Source: Kriegella aquimaris
GTDB taxonomy: Bacteria > Bacteroidota > Bacteroidia > Flavobacteriales > Flavobacteriaceae
Direction: 5' to 3'
DNA: 64,000 bases
Assembly (NCBI RefSeq): GCF_900103215.1
Contig: NZ_FNGV01000005.1
Coordinates: 62,001 to 126,000 of the forward strand
This document shows positions 1 through 8,707 of the stretch, piece by piece. Positions within the stretch are counted from its first letter, which is position 1. Each line of letters begins with the position of its first letter. Made by a program: the position numbers and the translations under genes. The notes beneath the pieces are model-generated. The model did no database searches. It was not told the origin of the DNA and worked only from the letters and a program-made list of their open reading frames with translations.

Positions 1-2
1 TA

Positions 3-446
3 GCCGCCATTACCTTTTATTTTTCAGTTGGAAAAAACAATGTTCACAATATAACTTCCAAAGGAACCAGTACCGAGGCCCGAATTTCCTTATGGAAAGC
101 AAGTACGAATCAGATTGAGAAACATTATCTATTCGGGGTAGGTCATGAAAGTACCCAAGAAGCTATTGGACAGGCATTAGAAAAAAATGCAAATACTAGG
201 TTTAGAAACTATAATGCACATAATCAATTTTTAGAAACGGCTTTGGGCAATGGTGTCTTGGCACTTTTACTGTTAGTTGCTATGTTGGTGCGTTTTTTGC
301 GAAAGGGAGGCCCCTATGCGTTTTGTTTCGCAATCAGTTTTGCGTTTCTCTTTATGGTAGAATCGTACCTGAACAGACAGGCAGGAATGATTATTTTTAC
401 ATTCTGGTATTGCTTTTTTTTTAAAACGGATGTGAAACGGCATTAA
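3..446 (+). CDS. O-antigen ligase/polymerase family membrane protein, C-terminal part
   Basis: The reading frame is open from the window edge and stops at TAA 444-446, so only the last 147 residues are seen. The visible part has a polar stretch ending in NAHNQFLETALGNGVLALLL. The H-N-Q-F-L-E pattern just before a glycine and a membrane helix is typical of the large periplasmic loop and late helices of WaaL/Wzy proteins. Two or three hydrophobic segments follow. These proteins ligate or polymerise undecaprenyl-linked glycans at the periplasmic face. The downstream sugar-transferase genes fit a surface-polysaccharide role. Ligase versus polymerase cannot be decided from this fragment. Confidence 0.75.
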   Translation, partial: AAITFYFSVGKNNVHNITSKGTSTEARISLWKASTNQIEKHYLFGVGHESTQEAIGQALEKNANTRFRNYNAHNQFLETALGNGVLALLLLVAMLVRFLRKGGPYAFCFAISFAFLFMVESYLNRQAGMIIFTFWYCFFFKTDVKRH

Positions 447-535
447 ATAGGCCAATAGATTTTCTATAAAGTCAATTTGGGCTGCACATTTCCAGATTGC
501 TAAAAACTACAATGTTTTTCGATCGAAAGCCCCAT

Positions 536-569
536 TTGATTAGATTTAAAAAGGATTACCTTACTTTTG
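536..569 (+). promoter_or_regulatory. Bacteroidetes-type promoter of the wecG-like gene
   Basis: TACTTTTG (562-569) matches the -7 consensus TAnnTTTG, and a TTG at 536-538 lies 23 bases upstream, the long end of the usual -33 spacing. Transcription would start near 576, upstream of the ATG at 597. Confidence 0.5.
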
Positions 570-596
570 TCCATCAATCGATATTACTTAGAAAGT

Positions 597-1295
597 ATGG
601 AGCATGACTTCCAGAAAATCAATAACAAAAAAATCTATGCATTTACATCTAAAGACCAGTTCTTGGATTTTATACAAGGCAAAAAAAGCATATTGATTGC
701 TTTAAATGCGGAAAAGCTTAATAGATCTGATCCTGAATTAGACGATTTAATTAATTCCAATATCGGTTACCCTGATGGTATTGGAGCGGTTTGGGCCCTA
801 AGGCGAAGAGGTTTGGACGCTACCAAAATTGCTGGTGCCGAATTTTGGCTTGATATTATTGAGAAGTACCATCATGAAAAATCGTTTTACCTTATAGGTG
901 CGGCGCAGGAGGTAATAGACATGACTGTTACCAAGTTAAAGACCGAATTTCCCCAATTGGACATTAAAGGCTATAGGAATGGTTTTCTCAAAAAGGAAGA
1001 TACGGATTTGTTATTAAGTGATTTTGCCAGAAAAAAACCCGATATAATTTTTGTTGCTATGGGCAGTCCAAAACAGGAATTTCTAATGGCTGAGTTTATG
1101 AAAAGTTACCCTGCTCTCTATATGGGCTTGGGAGGTAGTTTTGATGTATACTCGGGAACAAAAAAAAGAGCCCCTCGTGTTTTTATCAGTTTGGGGCTTG
1201 AGTGGTTATATCGACTTTTGAAGGAGCCCACAAGAATAGGCCGGCAGTTAAATTTAGTAAAGTTCTTTTTTAAAATTATCTTTGATAGAATGTAA
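597..1295 (+). CDS. WecG/TagA/CpsF family glycosyltransferase
   Basis: This is a GT26 transferase of about 232 residues, which probably adds a UDP-activated amino sugar to an undecaprenyl-diphosphate-linked sugar at the cytoplasmic membrane. Family blocks are clear: YPDGIGAVWALRRRG near the N-terminus, FYLIGAA, PDIIFVAMGSPKQEF, and the C-terminal GLGGSFDVYSG, KKRAPRVFISLGLEWLYRL and EPTRIGRQ. An in-frame TTG at 567 would add ten residues, but it overlaps the -7 promoter element, so I chose the ATG at 597. The next gene is its probable partner, a WecA-like phosphosugar transferase that would make the lipid-linked acceptor. Confidence 0.88.
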   Translation: MEHDFQKINNKKIYAFTSKDQFLDFIQGKKSILIALNAEKLNRSDPELDDLINSNIGYPDGIGAVWALRRRGLDATKIAGAEFWLDIIEKYHHEKSFYLIGAAQEVIDMTVTKLKTEFPQLDIKGYRNGFLKKEDTDLLLSDFARKKPDIIFVAMGSPKQEFLMAEFMKSYPALYMGLGGSFDVYSGTKKRAPRVFISLGLEWLYRLLKEPTRIGRQLNLVKFFFKIIFDRM

Positions 1296-1311
1296 AATCA
1301 TTTTATAGCAT

Positions 1312-2499
1312 TTGTTTTTTCTCGAAACCGCCATATCAATTTTCATAGGAGCATTTCTCCTAACCTATTTGACAATTCCTAAAATTATCAAAATAGTCGA
1401 ATACAAGCGCCTAATGGATAACCCCAACCAGCGGAGCTCGCATAGTTCGAGAACGCCCACCTTGGGAGGCATTGCATTTTTTTATACCCTCATATTTGCG
1501 CTGTTCTTTATACGTGGCCGCGACGTTTTTGATGAGGCCATGTACATTATTCCAGGCCTTACCATACTCTTCATAGTAGGGTTGAAAGACGATTTAGTAG
1601 TCATTTCCCCTGGGGCAAAACTACTATCGCAAGTTTTTGCCATTGCTTTTATTTTGACTAACCCCAGTTTTACTATTCATTCGTTGAACGGGTTTTTGAA
1701 TATTAGTGAAATACCGTATTATCTCTATCTTATTATTGGAGGTTTTATGATGCTGACCATTATAAATTCGTATAATTTGATTGATGGTATCGACGGGCTG
1801 GCTTCTGTTGTGGGTATTGTGATCATGGTTATTTATACCACCATCTTTTACTTAACGGAGGAGTACTTTTTTGCGTTGTTAAGTATAACGCTAAATGCTA
1901 GTTTGATGGCTTTTTTAGGGTTTAACCTCTCCTCTGATAAAAAGATTTTTATGGGCGACACCGGTTCGCTTATTGTGGGCTTTATTATTAGTATTTTGAC
2001 CATTAAGTTTTTAGCATTGAGGCCTGATTCTTATACCGAATTACCCTTTTTATTGGAGAATGCTCCCTTGATTGCCATTAGTATTTTGATTGTCCCGCTG
2101 TTTGATACGGCTCGGGTTTTTGCTATTCGGATCGCGAATAATAAGGCGCCTTTTTCGCCTGATCGGAACCATACACACCACGTGCTCATTGATTATTGGG
2201 GACTGACCCATAAACAGGCTAGTTTTATTATAGGTTGCTTTAATTTGTTGTTTGTTATGCTTTTTATCGTTTTGGGCAGTAAAGCACGAAATTTGGGCAT
2301 GGTCATCATGTTGGTGTCGGTAGTTGTTGCACTTGGGTATATTTTCTTTAAGTACAACTACAGTTTTGCAACCCTAAAGCAAAAGATTATGTTGCGGAGA
2401 AAGGTTGATAAAATAAAGGGTAAAGTGGAAGAGGTAAACGGGAAGAAGAAAAAGAAGAATTTGAGTGACCAGGCACAAAACAAAGAAGAGGTAGAATGA
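1312..2499 (+). CDS. WecA/MraY-family undecaprenyl-phosphate glycosyl-1-phosphate transferase
   Basis: This polytopic membrane enzyme of 395 residues transfers a sugar-1-phosphate, usually GlcNAc-1-P, to undecaprenyl phosphate, starting surface-glycan synthesis. Signatures are the cytosolic [15 protein letters not shown], the Mg-binding [33 protein letters not shown] and the late [12 protein letters not shown] histidine motif that is typical of WecA-like rather than MraY proteins. About ten hydrophobic helices are visible. The C-terminus is a lysine-rich tail of about 45 residues (KGKKKKK-like), longer than usual. The start is TTG 1312: a stop lies two codons upstream and the first helix begins right after it. 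It overlaps the next gene by four bases (ATGA). Confidence 0.88.
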   Translation: MFFLETAISIFIGAFLLTYLTIPKIIKIVEYKRLMDNPNQRSSHSSRTPTLGGIAFFYTLIFALFFIRGRDVFDEAMYIIPGLTILFIVGLKDDLVVISPGAKLLSQVFAIAFILTNPSFTIHSLNGFLNISEIPYYLYLIIGGFMMLTIINSYNLIDGIDGLASVVGIVIMVIYTTIFYLTEEYFFALLSITLNASLMAFLGFNLSSDKKIFMGDTGSLIVGFIISILTIKFLALRPDSYTELPFLLENAPLIAISILIVPLFDTARVFAIRIANNKAPFSPDRNHTHHVLIDYWGLTHKQASFIIGCFNLLFVMLFIVLGSKARNLGMVIMLVSVVVALGYIFFKYNYSFATLKQKIMLRRKVDKIKGKVEEVNGKKKKKNLSDQAQNKEEVE

Positions 2500-3476
2500 A
2501 GAAAGTTCTTATAACAGGCGCAGCAGGGTTTTTAGGATCACATTTATGTGATAGGTTTATAAAAGAAGGGTTTTATGTTATTGCCATGGACAACCTTATC
2601 ACAGGAAATATCAAGAACATAGAACATCTTTTTCCTCTGAAGGAGTTTGAATTCCATCACCACGATGTCACAAAATTTGTGCATTTACCCGGAAAATTGG
2701 ACTATATATTGCATTTTGCCTCTCCGGCAAGCCCTATTGACTATTTGAAAATCCCTATTGAGACCCTGAAAGTCGGGTCTTTGGGTACTTTAAACTTATT
2801 GGGTCTTGCCAAGGAAAAGAAATCGAGGATTTTAGTAGCTTCCACTTCGGAGGTATATGGCGACCCATTGGTACACCCTCAAAACGAGGAGTATTATGGC
2901 AATGTGAGCCCGATTGGCCCACGCGGAGTTTATGACGAAGCCAAACGTTTTATGGAATCGATAACTATGGCCTATCACCGTTTTCATGGGGTAGATACAC
3001 GCATCGTTCGTATTTTTAATACGTATGGGTCACGTATGCGCCTAAATGATGGCCGCGTAGTGCCTGCATTTATGGGACAAGCATTACGAGGAGAAGACCT
3101 TACCGTTTTTGGTGACGGTTCCCAAACACGTTCTTTCTGCTACATAGACGATCAAGTGGAGGGTATTTATCGCTTATTAATGAGTGATTACACAAACCCT
3201 GTGAACATTGGTAATCCGCACGAGACTACTATTTTGGAGTTTGCCCAAGAGATTATAATGTTAACGGGCACCGAACAAAAAATTGTTTTTAAGCCTTTGC
3301 CAAAAGATGACCCATTACAGCGACAGCCCGATATTGCTAAGGCTAAGGAAATATTAGGGTGGGAGCCCAAGGTAGGTAGAGCTGAAGGGCTGAAAATAGT
3401 TTTCGATTACTTCAAATCCCTTTCCCCCGAAGAATTACAAAAAAAGAAGCATAGGGATTTTTCAGGTACGGTATAG
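2496..3476 (+). CDS. UDP-glucuronate decarboxylase (UDP-xylose synthase), SDR family
   Basis: This extended short-chain dehydrogenase of 326 residues is predicted to oxidise and decarboxylate UDP-glucuronate to UDP-xylose using NAD. The NAD-binding GAAGFLGSH is at residues 8-16, TSEVYGD at 117-123, and catalytic Tyr146 and Lys150 lie in YDEAK. The UXS-specific [11 protein letters not shown] and TRSFCYIDD blocks separate it from general epimerases. It is translationally coupled to the WecA-like gene through a four-base overlap, so UDP-xylose is probably a donor for the surface glycan built by this locus. Confidence 0.87.
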   Translation: MKKVLITGAAGFLGSHLCDRFIKEGFYVIAMDNLITGNIKNIEHLFPLKEFEFHHHDVTKFVHLPGKLDYILHFASPASPIDYLKIPIETLKVGSLGTLNLLGLAKEKKSRILVASTSEVYGDPLVHPQNEEYYGNVSPIGPRGVYDEAKRFMESITMAYHRFHGVDTRIVRIFNTYGSRMRLNDGRVVPAFMGQALRGEDLTVFGDGSQTRSFCYIDDQVEGIYRLLMSDYTNPVNIGNPHETTILEFAQEIIMLTGTEQKIVFKPLPKDDPLQRQPDIAKAKEILGWEPKVGRAEGLKIVFDYFKSLSPEELQKKKHRDFSGTV

Positions 3477-3495
3477 ATAATTCCATGGCAAGCCG

Positions 3496-3503
3496 TATTT
3501 TTG
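3496..3503 (+). promoter_or_regulatory. Candidate -7 element of purD
   Basis: TATTTTTG matches TAnnTTTG and lies 17 bases upstream of the purD ATG. I see no TTG at the -33 distance, so the call rests on one element. Confidence 0.4.
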
Positions 3504-3520
3504 ACCAAATTTGAAAAAAA

Positions 3521-4792
3521 ATGAATATCCTTATACTTGGCTCAGGTGGCCGCGAACATGCATTTGCCTGGAAATTGAACCAAAGCCCTAAAATTAATAA
3601 GCTGTTCGTTGCGCCGGGTAATGCGGGCACCGCAGAAATTGCAAAAAATATACCGATTGGAGTAAATGACTTTGATGCCATTAAGAAATTCATTTTGATC
3701 GAAAATATCGACATGGTAGTTGTCGGCCCCGAAGACCCATTGGTCAATGGGGTGCACGATTTTTTTCTTAATGACGATGAAATCGATCATGTTTCGGTTA
3801 TCGGGCCCCAAAAGGCAGCAGCAACATTGGAAGGAAGTAAGCAGTTTGCCAAAGAATTTATGTTTAGACATCAAATTCCCACGGCTGCTTATGAAAGTTT
3901 TACTTCAGAAAGTCTTGAAAAGGGCTTTTCGTTTCTAGAGACGCTTACCCCTCCATATGTGCTGAAAGCCGATGGTTTGGCTGCTGGTAAGGGCGTTTTG
4001 ATTTTGAACGATTTACAAGAAGCTAAGAAAGAATTGAAATCAATGTTGGTAGATGCTAAATTCGGTAATGCCGGTGCCACGGTTGTAATCGAGGAATTTT
4101 TGTCGGGTATAGAACTGAGTGTTTTTGTATTGACCGATGGAAAAGGCTATAAAGTACTGCCTACCGCAAAAGATTACAAACGTATAGGTGAAGGAGACAC
4201 AGGGCTGAACACAGGTGGTATGGGTGCTATCTCCCCTGTTCCTTTTGCAGATAAGGAGTTTATGGACAAAGTACATGAACGAATTGTAAAGCCAACTGTA
4301 GAAGGGCTTAAAATGGATGATTTGCCTTATAAGGGTTTTATCTTTATAGGATTGATTAAAGTTGGTGATGATCCTTTTGTGATAGAGTATAACGTTCGAA
4401 TGGGTGACCCAGAGACTGAAGTCGTCATCCCTAGAATAGCGAATGACCTCGCTGAAGTTTTTCAAGCTGTTGCCGACCAGACTTTAGATGCTATCGATCT
4501 AGAGATCGACGAACGTAGCGCTACCACTATAATGACTGTTTCCGGTGGCTATCCTGGAGTATACGAAAAAGGAAAAGAAATTACCGGATTAGAAAATATT
4601 TCAGACTCATTGGTATTTCATGCAGGAACAACGACTGATCAAGGAAAAGTGGTGACCAATGGTGGAAGGGTGATTGCAGTAACTTCTTATGGAAATGAAT
4701 TCAGGGAAGCATTGGAAAAATCATACCGAAACGTTGAAAAAATCAAATTTGACGGAATTAACTTCCGTACCGATATCGGTTTCGATCTTTAA
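3521..4792 (+). CDS. purD: Phosphoribosylamine-glycine ligase
   Basis: This is GAR synthetase, the second step of purine synthesis, joining phosphoribosylamine and glycine with ATP. The 423 residues match the usual length. The N-terminal nucleotide-like fold begins NILILGSGGREHAFAWKL; VVVGPEDPLVNG follows. The ATP-grasp domain shows KADGLAAGKGV, EEFLSGIELSVF and the metal/ATP site YNVRMGDPETEVV. It lies alone between the polysaccharide genes and a convergent small gene, with its own candidate promoter and a bidirectional hairpin just downstream. Confidence 0.97.
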   Translation: MNILILGSGGREHAFAWKLNQSPKINKLFVAPGNAGTAEIAKNIPIGVNDFDAIKKFILIENIDMVVVGPEDPLVNGVHDFFLNDDEIDHVSVIGPQKAAATLEGSKQFAKEFMFRHQIPTAAYESFTSESLEKGFSFLETLTPPYVLKADGLAAGKGVLILNDLQEAKKELKSMLVDAKFGNAGATVVIEEFLSGIELSVFVLTDGKGYKVLPTAKDYKRIGEGDTGLNTGGMGAISPVPFADKEFMDKVHERIVKPTVEGLKMDDLPYKGFIFIGLIKVGDDPFVIEYNVRMGDPETEVVIPRIANDLAEVFQAVADQTLDAIDLEIDERSATTIMTVSGGYPGVYEKGKEITGLENISDSLVFHAGTTTDQGKVVTNGGRVIAVTSYGNEFREALEKSYRNVEKIKFDGINFRTDIGFDL

Positions 4793-4812
4793 ACCTACTC
4801 AACTTCAAAATA

Positions 4813-4837
4813 AGGACATCTTTAATCGAGATGTCCT
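4813..4837. terminator. Bidirectional hairpin terminator between convergent genes
   Basis: A perfect 9-bp stem (AGGACATCT at 4813-4821 with AGATGTCCT at 4829-4837) closes a 7-base loop. It sits between purD on the plus strand and the small minus-strand gene ending at 4868. On the minus strand the stem is followed by TTATTTT, on the plus strand by an A-rich then T-containing tract. Confidence 0.6.
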
Positions 4838-4867
4838 AAAATTCTATTTCAAAAGCCCAATGAGATT

Positions 4868-5089
4868 CTAAAGATAGGAATGAGAAGAAATACTTTTGTC
4901 TTCTTCACCATTGTCATTATACTGTTTCAACTGAAGCATCCAGTAAACAAAGGCAACAGCTACAACAATAAATAAGATCCAGTTTACTATGTTGGCCGTC
5001 CACCAATTATCCATAAACCGAAAAAAATCATAGGGCGCAAAGAGATAATTCACAAATAAATCTTGTATACCTTCAAAAAATGCTTTCAT
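4868..5089 (-). CDS. DUF6341 family small membrane protein
   Basis: This is a 73-residue protein I recognise as a small conserved flavobacterial family (DUF6341) of unknown function. The N-terminal half is amphipathic and aromatic (LFAPYDFFRFMDNWW). One clear transmembrane helix (about 36-53, NWILFIVVAVAFVYWMLQL) is followed by an acidic, serine-rich tail. It is divergent from the DUF6427 gene with only 40 bases between their starts, and it has a good promoter in that gap and inside the start of its neighbour. Confidence 0.75.
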   Translation of the reverse strand: MKAFFEGIQDLFVNYLFAPYDFFRFMDNWWTANIVNWILFIVVAVAFVYWMLQLKQYNDNGEEDKSISSHSYL

Positions 5090-5109
5090 CTTATAGTATA
5101 TTTACGTTG

Positions 5110-5139
5110 CAAAAATATAAAAACCGTAGATGATTTCAA
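5110..5139 (-). promoter_or_regulatory. Promoter of the DUF6341 gene
   Basis: On the minus strand TATTTTTG (5117-5110) matches TAnnTTTG, and TTG (5139-5137) stands 19 bases upstream, the preferred spacing. The predicted start near 5103 gives a leader of about 14 bases before the ATG at 5089. The -33 box lies within the first codons of the divergent gene. Confidence 0.55.
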
Positions 5140-6068
5140 GCGTTTTTGGTAAAACAAAACCAATAAATTACATAATTGTTCTTTCGTTCTTGTTTGTTTT
5201 CTACTGGTTCGTACATTTTTTTCTTTTTGAGCGGGTATATTCACCACTTCAACTTCTGCTACAAGCTATTGCATTTCTGCTATTAATGTTTAGTTTTTTC
5301 ATAGTAAATTTTATTACAAAGCGTAATAAGATTACGGGTACCAATTCTTTTTCATTACTGTTCTATTTCTTGTTAATGTTGGTTTTTCCTAAGACAATAG
5401 CTGATAATAACACTATTTTCTGTAGTTTTTCTTTATTGTTGGCTATACGGCGGCTAATTAGCATGAAATCACTGAAAAACGTAAAACTTAAAATTTTTGA
5501 TGCCTCCATCTGGATTATGGTGTCAAGTCTGTTTTATGATTGGGCTCTATTATTTATGCTTGTGGTGTTTGCTGCGATCTATATCTATGAACCCAAAAAC
5601 ATTCGAAACTGGTTAGTACCGTTCGCTGCCTTGTTTGCGGTATTTATGATATCGTATAGTATTCTAATTTTGGCCGGGTATCCCAATTTTTTAGTAACAC
5701 ATTACAAGTTTAACTTTCAGTTTAATACGACCTATTTTCTTGATTTGGGCAACGGATCGAAGCTTATAATATACGTCTTAATTACTTTTGTAACGGCAGT
5801 ACTGGCTTTTTTAAAATTAGGCAGTGCGGGCCTTGGAAAAATAGCCTCAATGCGGCTAATAGCTCTTTATTTTATTGTTGGCTTGGTTTTAAAGGTCTTG
5901 ACTACGACTTCAGATGCATACCCAATTCTGATTACCTTTTTTCCTGCGGTGGTGTTCTTTACGAATTATATCGAGTCGATAAGAAAGGCCAATATCAAAG
6001 AGATTGTGCTTATGGCATCAATTGTCATCCCTCTTTTGGTGTTTCTTTTTGAAGTGTCGATAAAATAA
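5130..6068 (+). CDS. DUF6427 family integral membrane protein
   Basis: This 312-residue protein is strongly hydrophobic, with about eight membrane helices and short loops. It begins with MISSVFGKTKPINYIIVLS, which I associate with the flavobacterial family DUF6427. Function is unknown. The conserved order of DUF6341, DUF6427, DUF4254 and a GT9 transferase suggests a link to the cell envelope, but this is inference. The next gene starts 34 bases after its stop on the same strand. Confidence 0.72.
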   Translation: MISSVFGKTKPINYIIVLSFLFVFYWFVHFFLFERVYSPLQLLLQAIAFLLLMFSFFIVNFITKRNKITGTNSFSLLFYFLLMLVFPKTIADNNTIFCSFSLLLAIRRLISMKSLKNVKLKIFDASIWIMVSSLFYDWALLFMLVVFAAIYIYEPKNIRNWLVPFAALFAVFMISYSILILAGYPNFLVTHYKFNFQFNTTYFLDLGNGSKLIIYVLITFVTAVLAFLKLGSAGLGKIASMRLIALYFIVGLVLKVLTTTSDAYPILITFFPAVVFFTNYIESIRKANIKEIVLMASIVIPLLVFLFEVSIK

Positions 6069-6102
6069 ATTTAAGGTATCTTCGTAACAAATTTATATTG
6101 CC

Positions 6103-6705
6103 ATGTTTAGTGAATTTGCTTACAGAATTTTTGACGAGAGTATCAAGAAGTATCATGAGAAAAATGATGTTTCCCAACCCTTTGAGAACCCTTACCCCAT
6201 TGACGAAATAGGCCACCTTCTTTATCGTAAAAATTGGATCGACACTGTGCAATGGCATTACGAAGACATCATTCGTGACCCCAATATTGATCCTAGCGAA
6301 GCTCTTGTGCTCAAACGAAAAATTGACGCCAGTAATCAAGACAGAACTGATTTGGTAGAATATATTGATAGTTTTTTCCTTAAAAAATACCAATCGGTAG
6401 ATGTGAAGGAAGAAGCCACGATAAATACCGAGAGTCCGGCTTGGGCTATCGATCGCCTTTCAATTTTGGCTTTAAAGATTTATCATATGGATGAGGAGGC
6501 CAATCGAAAAGATGCTTCCGAAGAACACCTGATAAAGTGCAGACAGAAATTAAATGTGCTGTTAGAACAACGAAAAGATCTTTCCTTGGCCATAGACCAA
6601 TTGCTTAGCGACATCGAATCGGGAAGAAAGTATATGAAGGTCTACAAGCAAATGAAGATGTACAATGACGAGGAATTAAATCCGGTGCTTCGTGGCACTC
6701 AATAG
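6103..6705 (+). CDS. DUF4254 domain-containing protein
   Basis: This is a 200-residue, soluble, mostly helical protein rich in charged residues, with no signal peptide or membrane segment. Motifs such as NPYPIDEIGHLLYRKNWIDT and WHYEDIIRDP are characteristic of DUF4254, a Bacteroidetes family of unknown function that usually neighbours glycosyltransferases. Here its last 14 bases overlap the following GT9 gene, so the two are probably translated together. Confidence 0.8.
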   Translation: MFSEFAYRIFDESIKKYHEKNDVSQPFENPYPIDEIGHLLYRKNWIDTVQWHYEDIIRDPNIDPSEALVLKRKIDASNQDRTDLVEYIDSFFLKKYQSVDVKEEATINTESPAWAIDRLSILALKIYHMDEEANRKDASEEHLIKCRQKLNVLLEQRKDLSLAIDQLLSDIESGRKYMKVYKQMKMYNDEELNPVLRGTQ

Positions 6706-7783
6706 AAATTTTTCTGGGAACACAGAAAACTTGGAATTGGATAAAGAAGTCCATATTCTAGTAATACGTTTGTCCGCCATGGGTGACGTTGCGATGGTTG
6801 TACCCATTCTCGCTGAAATTGCAAGACGTTATCCTAAGGTTAAAATCACCATGTTGACCAGGGGATTCTTTAAGCCGATGTTCTCCCACATAAGTAATGT
6901 GCAGGTATTTGAGGCCGATGTTAAAGGAAAACACAAAGGAGTTTTCGGTCTGTGGAAACTGTATAAAGAGCTTAAGGCGCTTAATATTGACCAAGTCGCT
7001 GATTTGCATAACGTGCTTCGCAGCAATATTTTAAAGTTGTATTTTAAAATCGGAAATATACCATTCGTTCAGATTGACAAAGGACGGAAAGAAAAGAAAG
7101 CGCTTACCTCGGCAAATAGCAAAATTCTCAAACCATTACGAACCACGCACCAGCGGTATTCTGACGTTTTTTCCCAATTGGGAGTTTCTGTCGATTTGAA
7201 TGAAGCGGTTAGCTTGCCAAAGCAACCCCTAACCGAAAAGGTATTGGAAGTTGTTGGCCAACCGTCAAAAAAATGGCTGGGCATTGCTCCTTATGCGGCC
7301 TTTCCAGGAAAAATGTATCCTTTAGATTTGATGGAACAGGTCGTCTCCCAATTGGATACTTCCAAAAAAACTAAAATCTTGTTTTTTGGTGGTGGTCATA
7401 ATCAAAGACGGCAGTTCGAAACTTGGGAAAAAAAATTCCAGAATTGTATTAATGTTGCAGGCATTTTTTCCTTCGAAGAGGAATTGGCCCTGATTTCAAA
7501 TCTCGACCTTATGTTGTCAATGGACAGTGGCAATGCTCATTTGGCCGCAATGTACGGGATACCGACCTTGACATTATGGGGTGTTACCCATCCTTTTGCT
7601 GGCTTCGCTCCCATAAGCCAAAATGATAGTAACATGCTACTCTCCGATAGGGATGAATTCCCTTTGATACCAACATCGGTATATGGAAACAAACTTCCGG
7701 AAGGGTACGAAAGGTGTATGGCAACCATTACACCTGCAACCGTCATAGCTAAAATTAATACCTTGTTAGGTAAAACAGTGTAA
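6692..7783 (+). CDS. Glycosyltransferase family 9 (heptosyltransferase-like) protein
   Basis: This 363-residue GT-B enzyme resembles lipopolysaccharide heptosyltransferases. The N-terminal domain starts with HILVIRLSAMGDVAMVVP, the family block that opens the acceptor domain. The C-terminal donor-binding domain has KILFFGGGHN and MDSGNAHLAAMYGIPTLTLWG-type nucleotide-sugar binding (shown here in part). It likely adds a sugar to lipid A core or a related envelope glycan in the cytosol. The start is GTG 6692, overlapping the DUF4254 gene; a later TTG start inside the first 20 codons is possible. It ends 7 bases before the convergent TetR gene. Confidence 0.85.
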   Translation: MALNRNFSGNTENLELDKEVHILVIRLSAMGDVAMVVPILAEIARRYPKVKITMLTRGFFKPMFSHISNVQVFEADVKGKHKGVFGLWKLYKELKALNIDQVADLHNVLRSNILKLYFKIGNIPFVQIDKGRKEKKALTSANSKILKPLRTTHQRYSDVFSQLGVSVDLNEAVSLPKQPLTEKVLEVVGQPSKKWLGIAPYAAFPGKMYPLDLMEQVVSQLDTSKKTKILFFGGGHNQRRQFETWEKKFQNCINVAGIFSFEEELALISNLDLMLSMDSGNAHLAAMYGIPTLTLWGVTHPFAGFAPISQNDSNMLLSDRDEFPLIPTSVYGNKLPEGYERCMATITPATVIAKINTLLGKTV

Positions 7784-7790
7784 TTTTTTT

Positions 7791-8408
7791 CTATACCGTA
7801 ATATTTCTAGGTTCCATAGATTTGAGGTATTGTCTTAATTGCGACATATAGCGATATTTACGGGCGCTTGGCGCTGTTTCCACCATTAAGGTACGTATGC
7901 CAATATACGAGCTTATCAAATAAACGGCTACACCTTCAGCATCTACGTGCCTATCAATATTCCCGTTGAACTTCCCCTTTTGAAGGGCACCGACTAGATT
8001 CACTTCCCATATTTGCATAATGTTGTTTAAATGTTTCATGATTTCCGGGTTACGACCATTGAACTCATTAATAAAGTTGCTCAAAATAAAACCATAGTCC
8101 ATCTCATTGTGAACAGCTGTTTCAAGTGCATCGTCGAAGCATTCGGTAATAAGATCCAATGTGTTTGAATGACCTTCAATCGGTTCAATAAGCATGCTAT
8201 ATACCTTTCGGGTAAGCAAGTTCTCAATGATTTGGATAAGGAAGTCTTCTTTGGAATCGAAATGATAATAAAAGGCTCCTTTAGAAAGCGATAGCTCTTT
8301 TAAAATATCATCGACGCTCGTATTGTAATATCCTTTTTTGTAAAATAACTCTAGGCCGGTAACTTGCATTCGGTTCATGGTGGCCATACGTTTTAGACTC
8401 TTGTTCAT
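7791..8408 (-). CDS. TetR/AcrR family transcriptional regulator
   Basis: This is a 205-residue repressor-type protein. The N-terminal helix-turn-helix is clear: GLELFYKKGYYNTSVDDIL followed by SLSKGAFYYHFDSKEDFL. The C-terminal ligand domain has no recognisable subfamily. A TTG at 8453 would add 15 residues, but the ATG at 8408 places the HTH at the usual distance. It is on the same strand as the transport and nucleoside cluster and lies just downstream of it, after about 300 bases holding its own promoter and an operator-like inverted repeat. It may regulate itself, the cluster and the patatin gene (see findings). Confidence 0.88.
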   Translation of the reverse strand: MNKSLKRMATMNRMQVTGLELFYKKGYYNTSVDDILKELSLSKGAFYYHFDSKEDFLIQIIENLLTRKVYSMLIEPIEGHSNTLDLITECFDDALETAVHNEMDYGFILSNFINEFNGRNPEIMKHLNNIMQIWEVNLVGALQKGKFNGNIDRHVDAEGVAVYLISSYIGIRTLMVETAPSARKYRYMSQLRQYLKSMEPRNITV

Positions 8409-8558
8409 AAGATTTGGGTTTTGGGTTAAAACAGACCCTGAGGTCCGTAACAAAGAACCCTCGATATGCCAACGCGTTCAATATTTAAAGATGTAATACT
8501 TAAGAAAATCGTTAAAATGACGGAATCTCGGTGAACAACATGTTTCTGAAGAGAAGTT

Positions 8559-8576
8559 ACCGACCGACTGGTCAGT
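8559..8576. promoter_or_regulatory. TetR-type operator candidate upstream of the TetR gene
   Basis: ACCGACC (8559-8565), a 4-base spacer GACT, then GGTCAGT (8570-8576) form an inverted repeat with six of seven pairs matching. It lies in the leader between the candidate -7 element (8619-8626) and the TetR start, a position suited to autorepression. Its right half CTGGTCAGTT recurs near 20461. Confidence 0.5.
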
Positions 8577-8618
8577 TTAAAGGTTTTATTTTTCGGATTA
8601 AAAGCAAGTATTTTCCTA

Positions 8619-8626
8619 CAAAGATA
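8619..8626 (-). promoter_or_regulatory. Candidate -7 element of the TetR gene
   Basis: TATCTTTG on the minus strand matches TAnnTTTG. No TTG at the -33 distance is visible. The leader to the ATG at 8408 would be about 200 bases. The whole 299-base gap 8409-8707 otherwise holds only the operator-like repeat. Confidence 0.35.
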
Positions 8627-8707
8627 TACGTAGACCTAAAAAGAAAGGGTATTTTGACCTGAAAATGGAATGTTCAAATAAAGATTCGGTCCTTTTGAGC
8701 TAAAACA

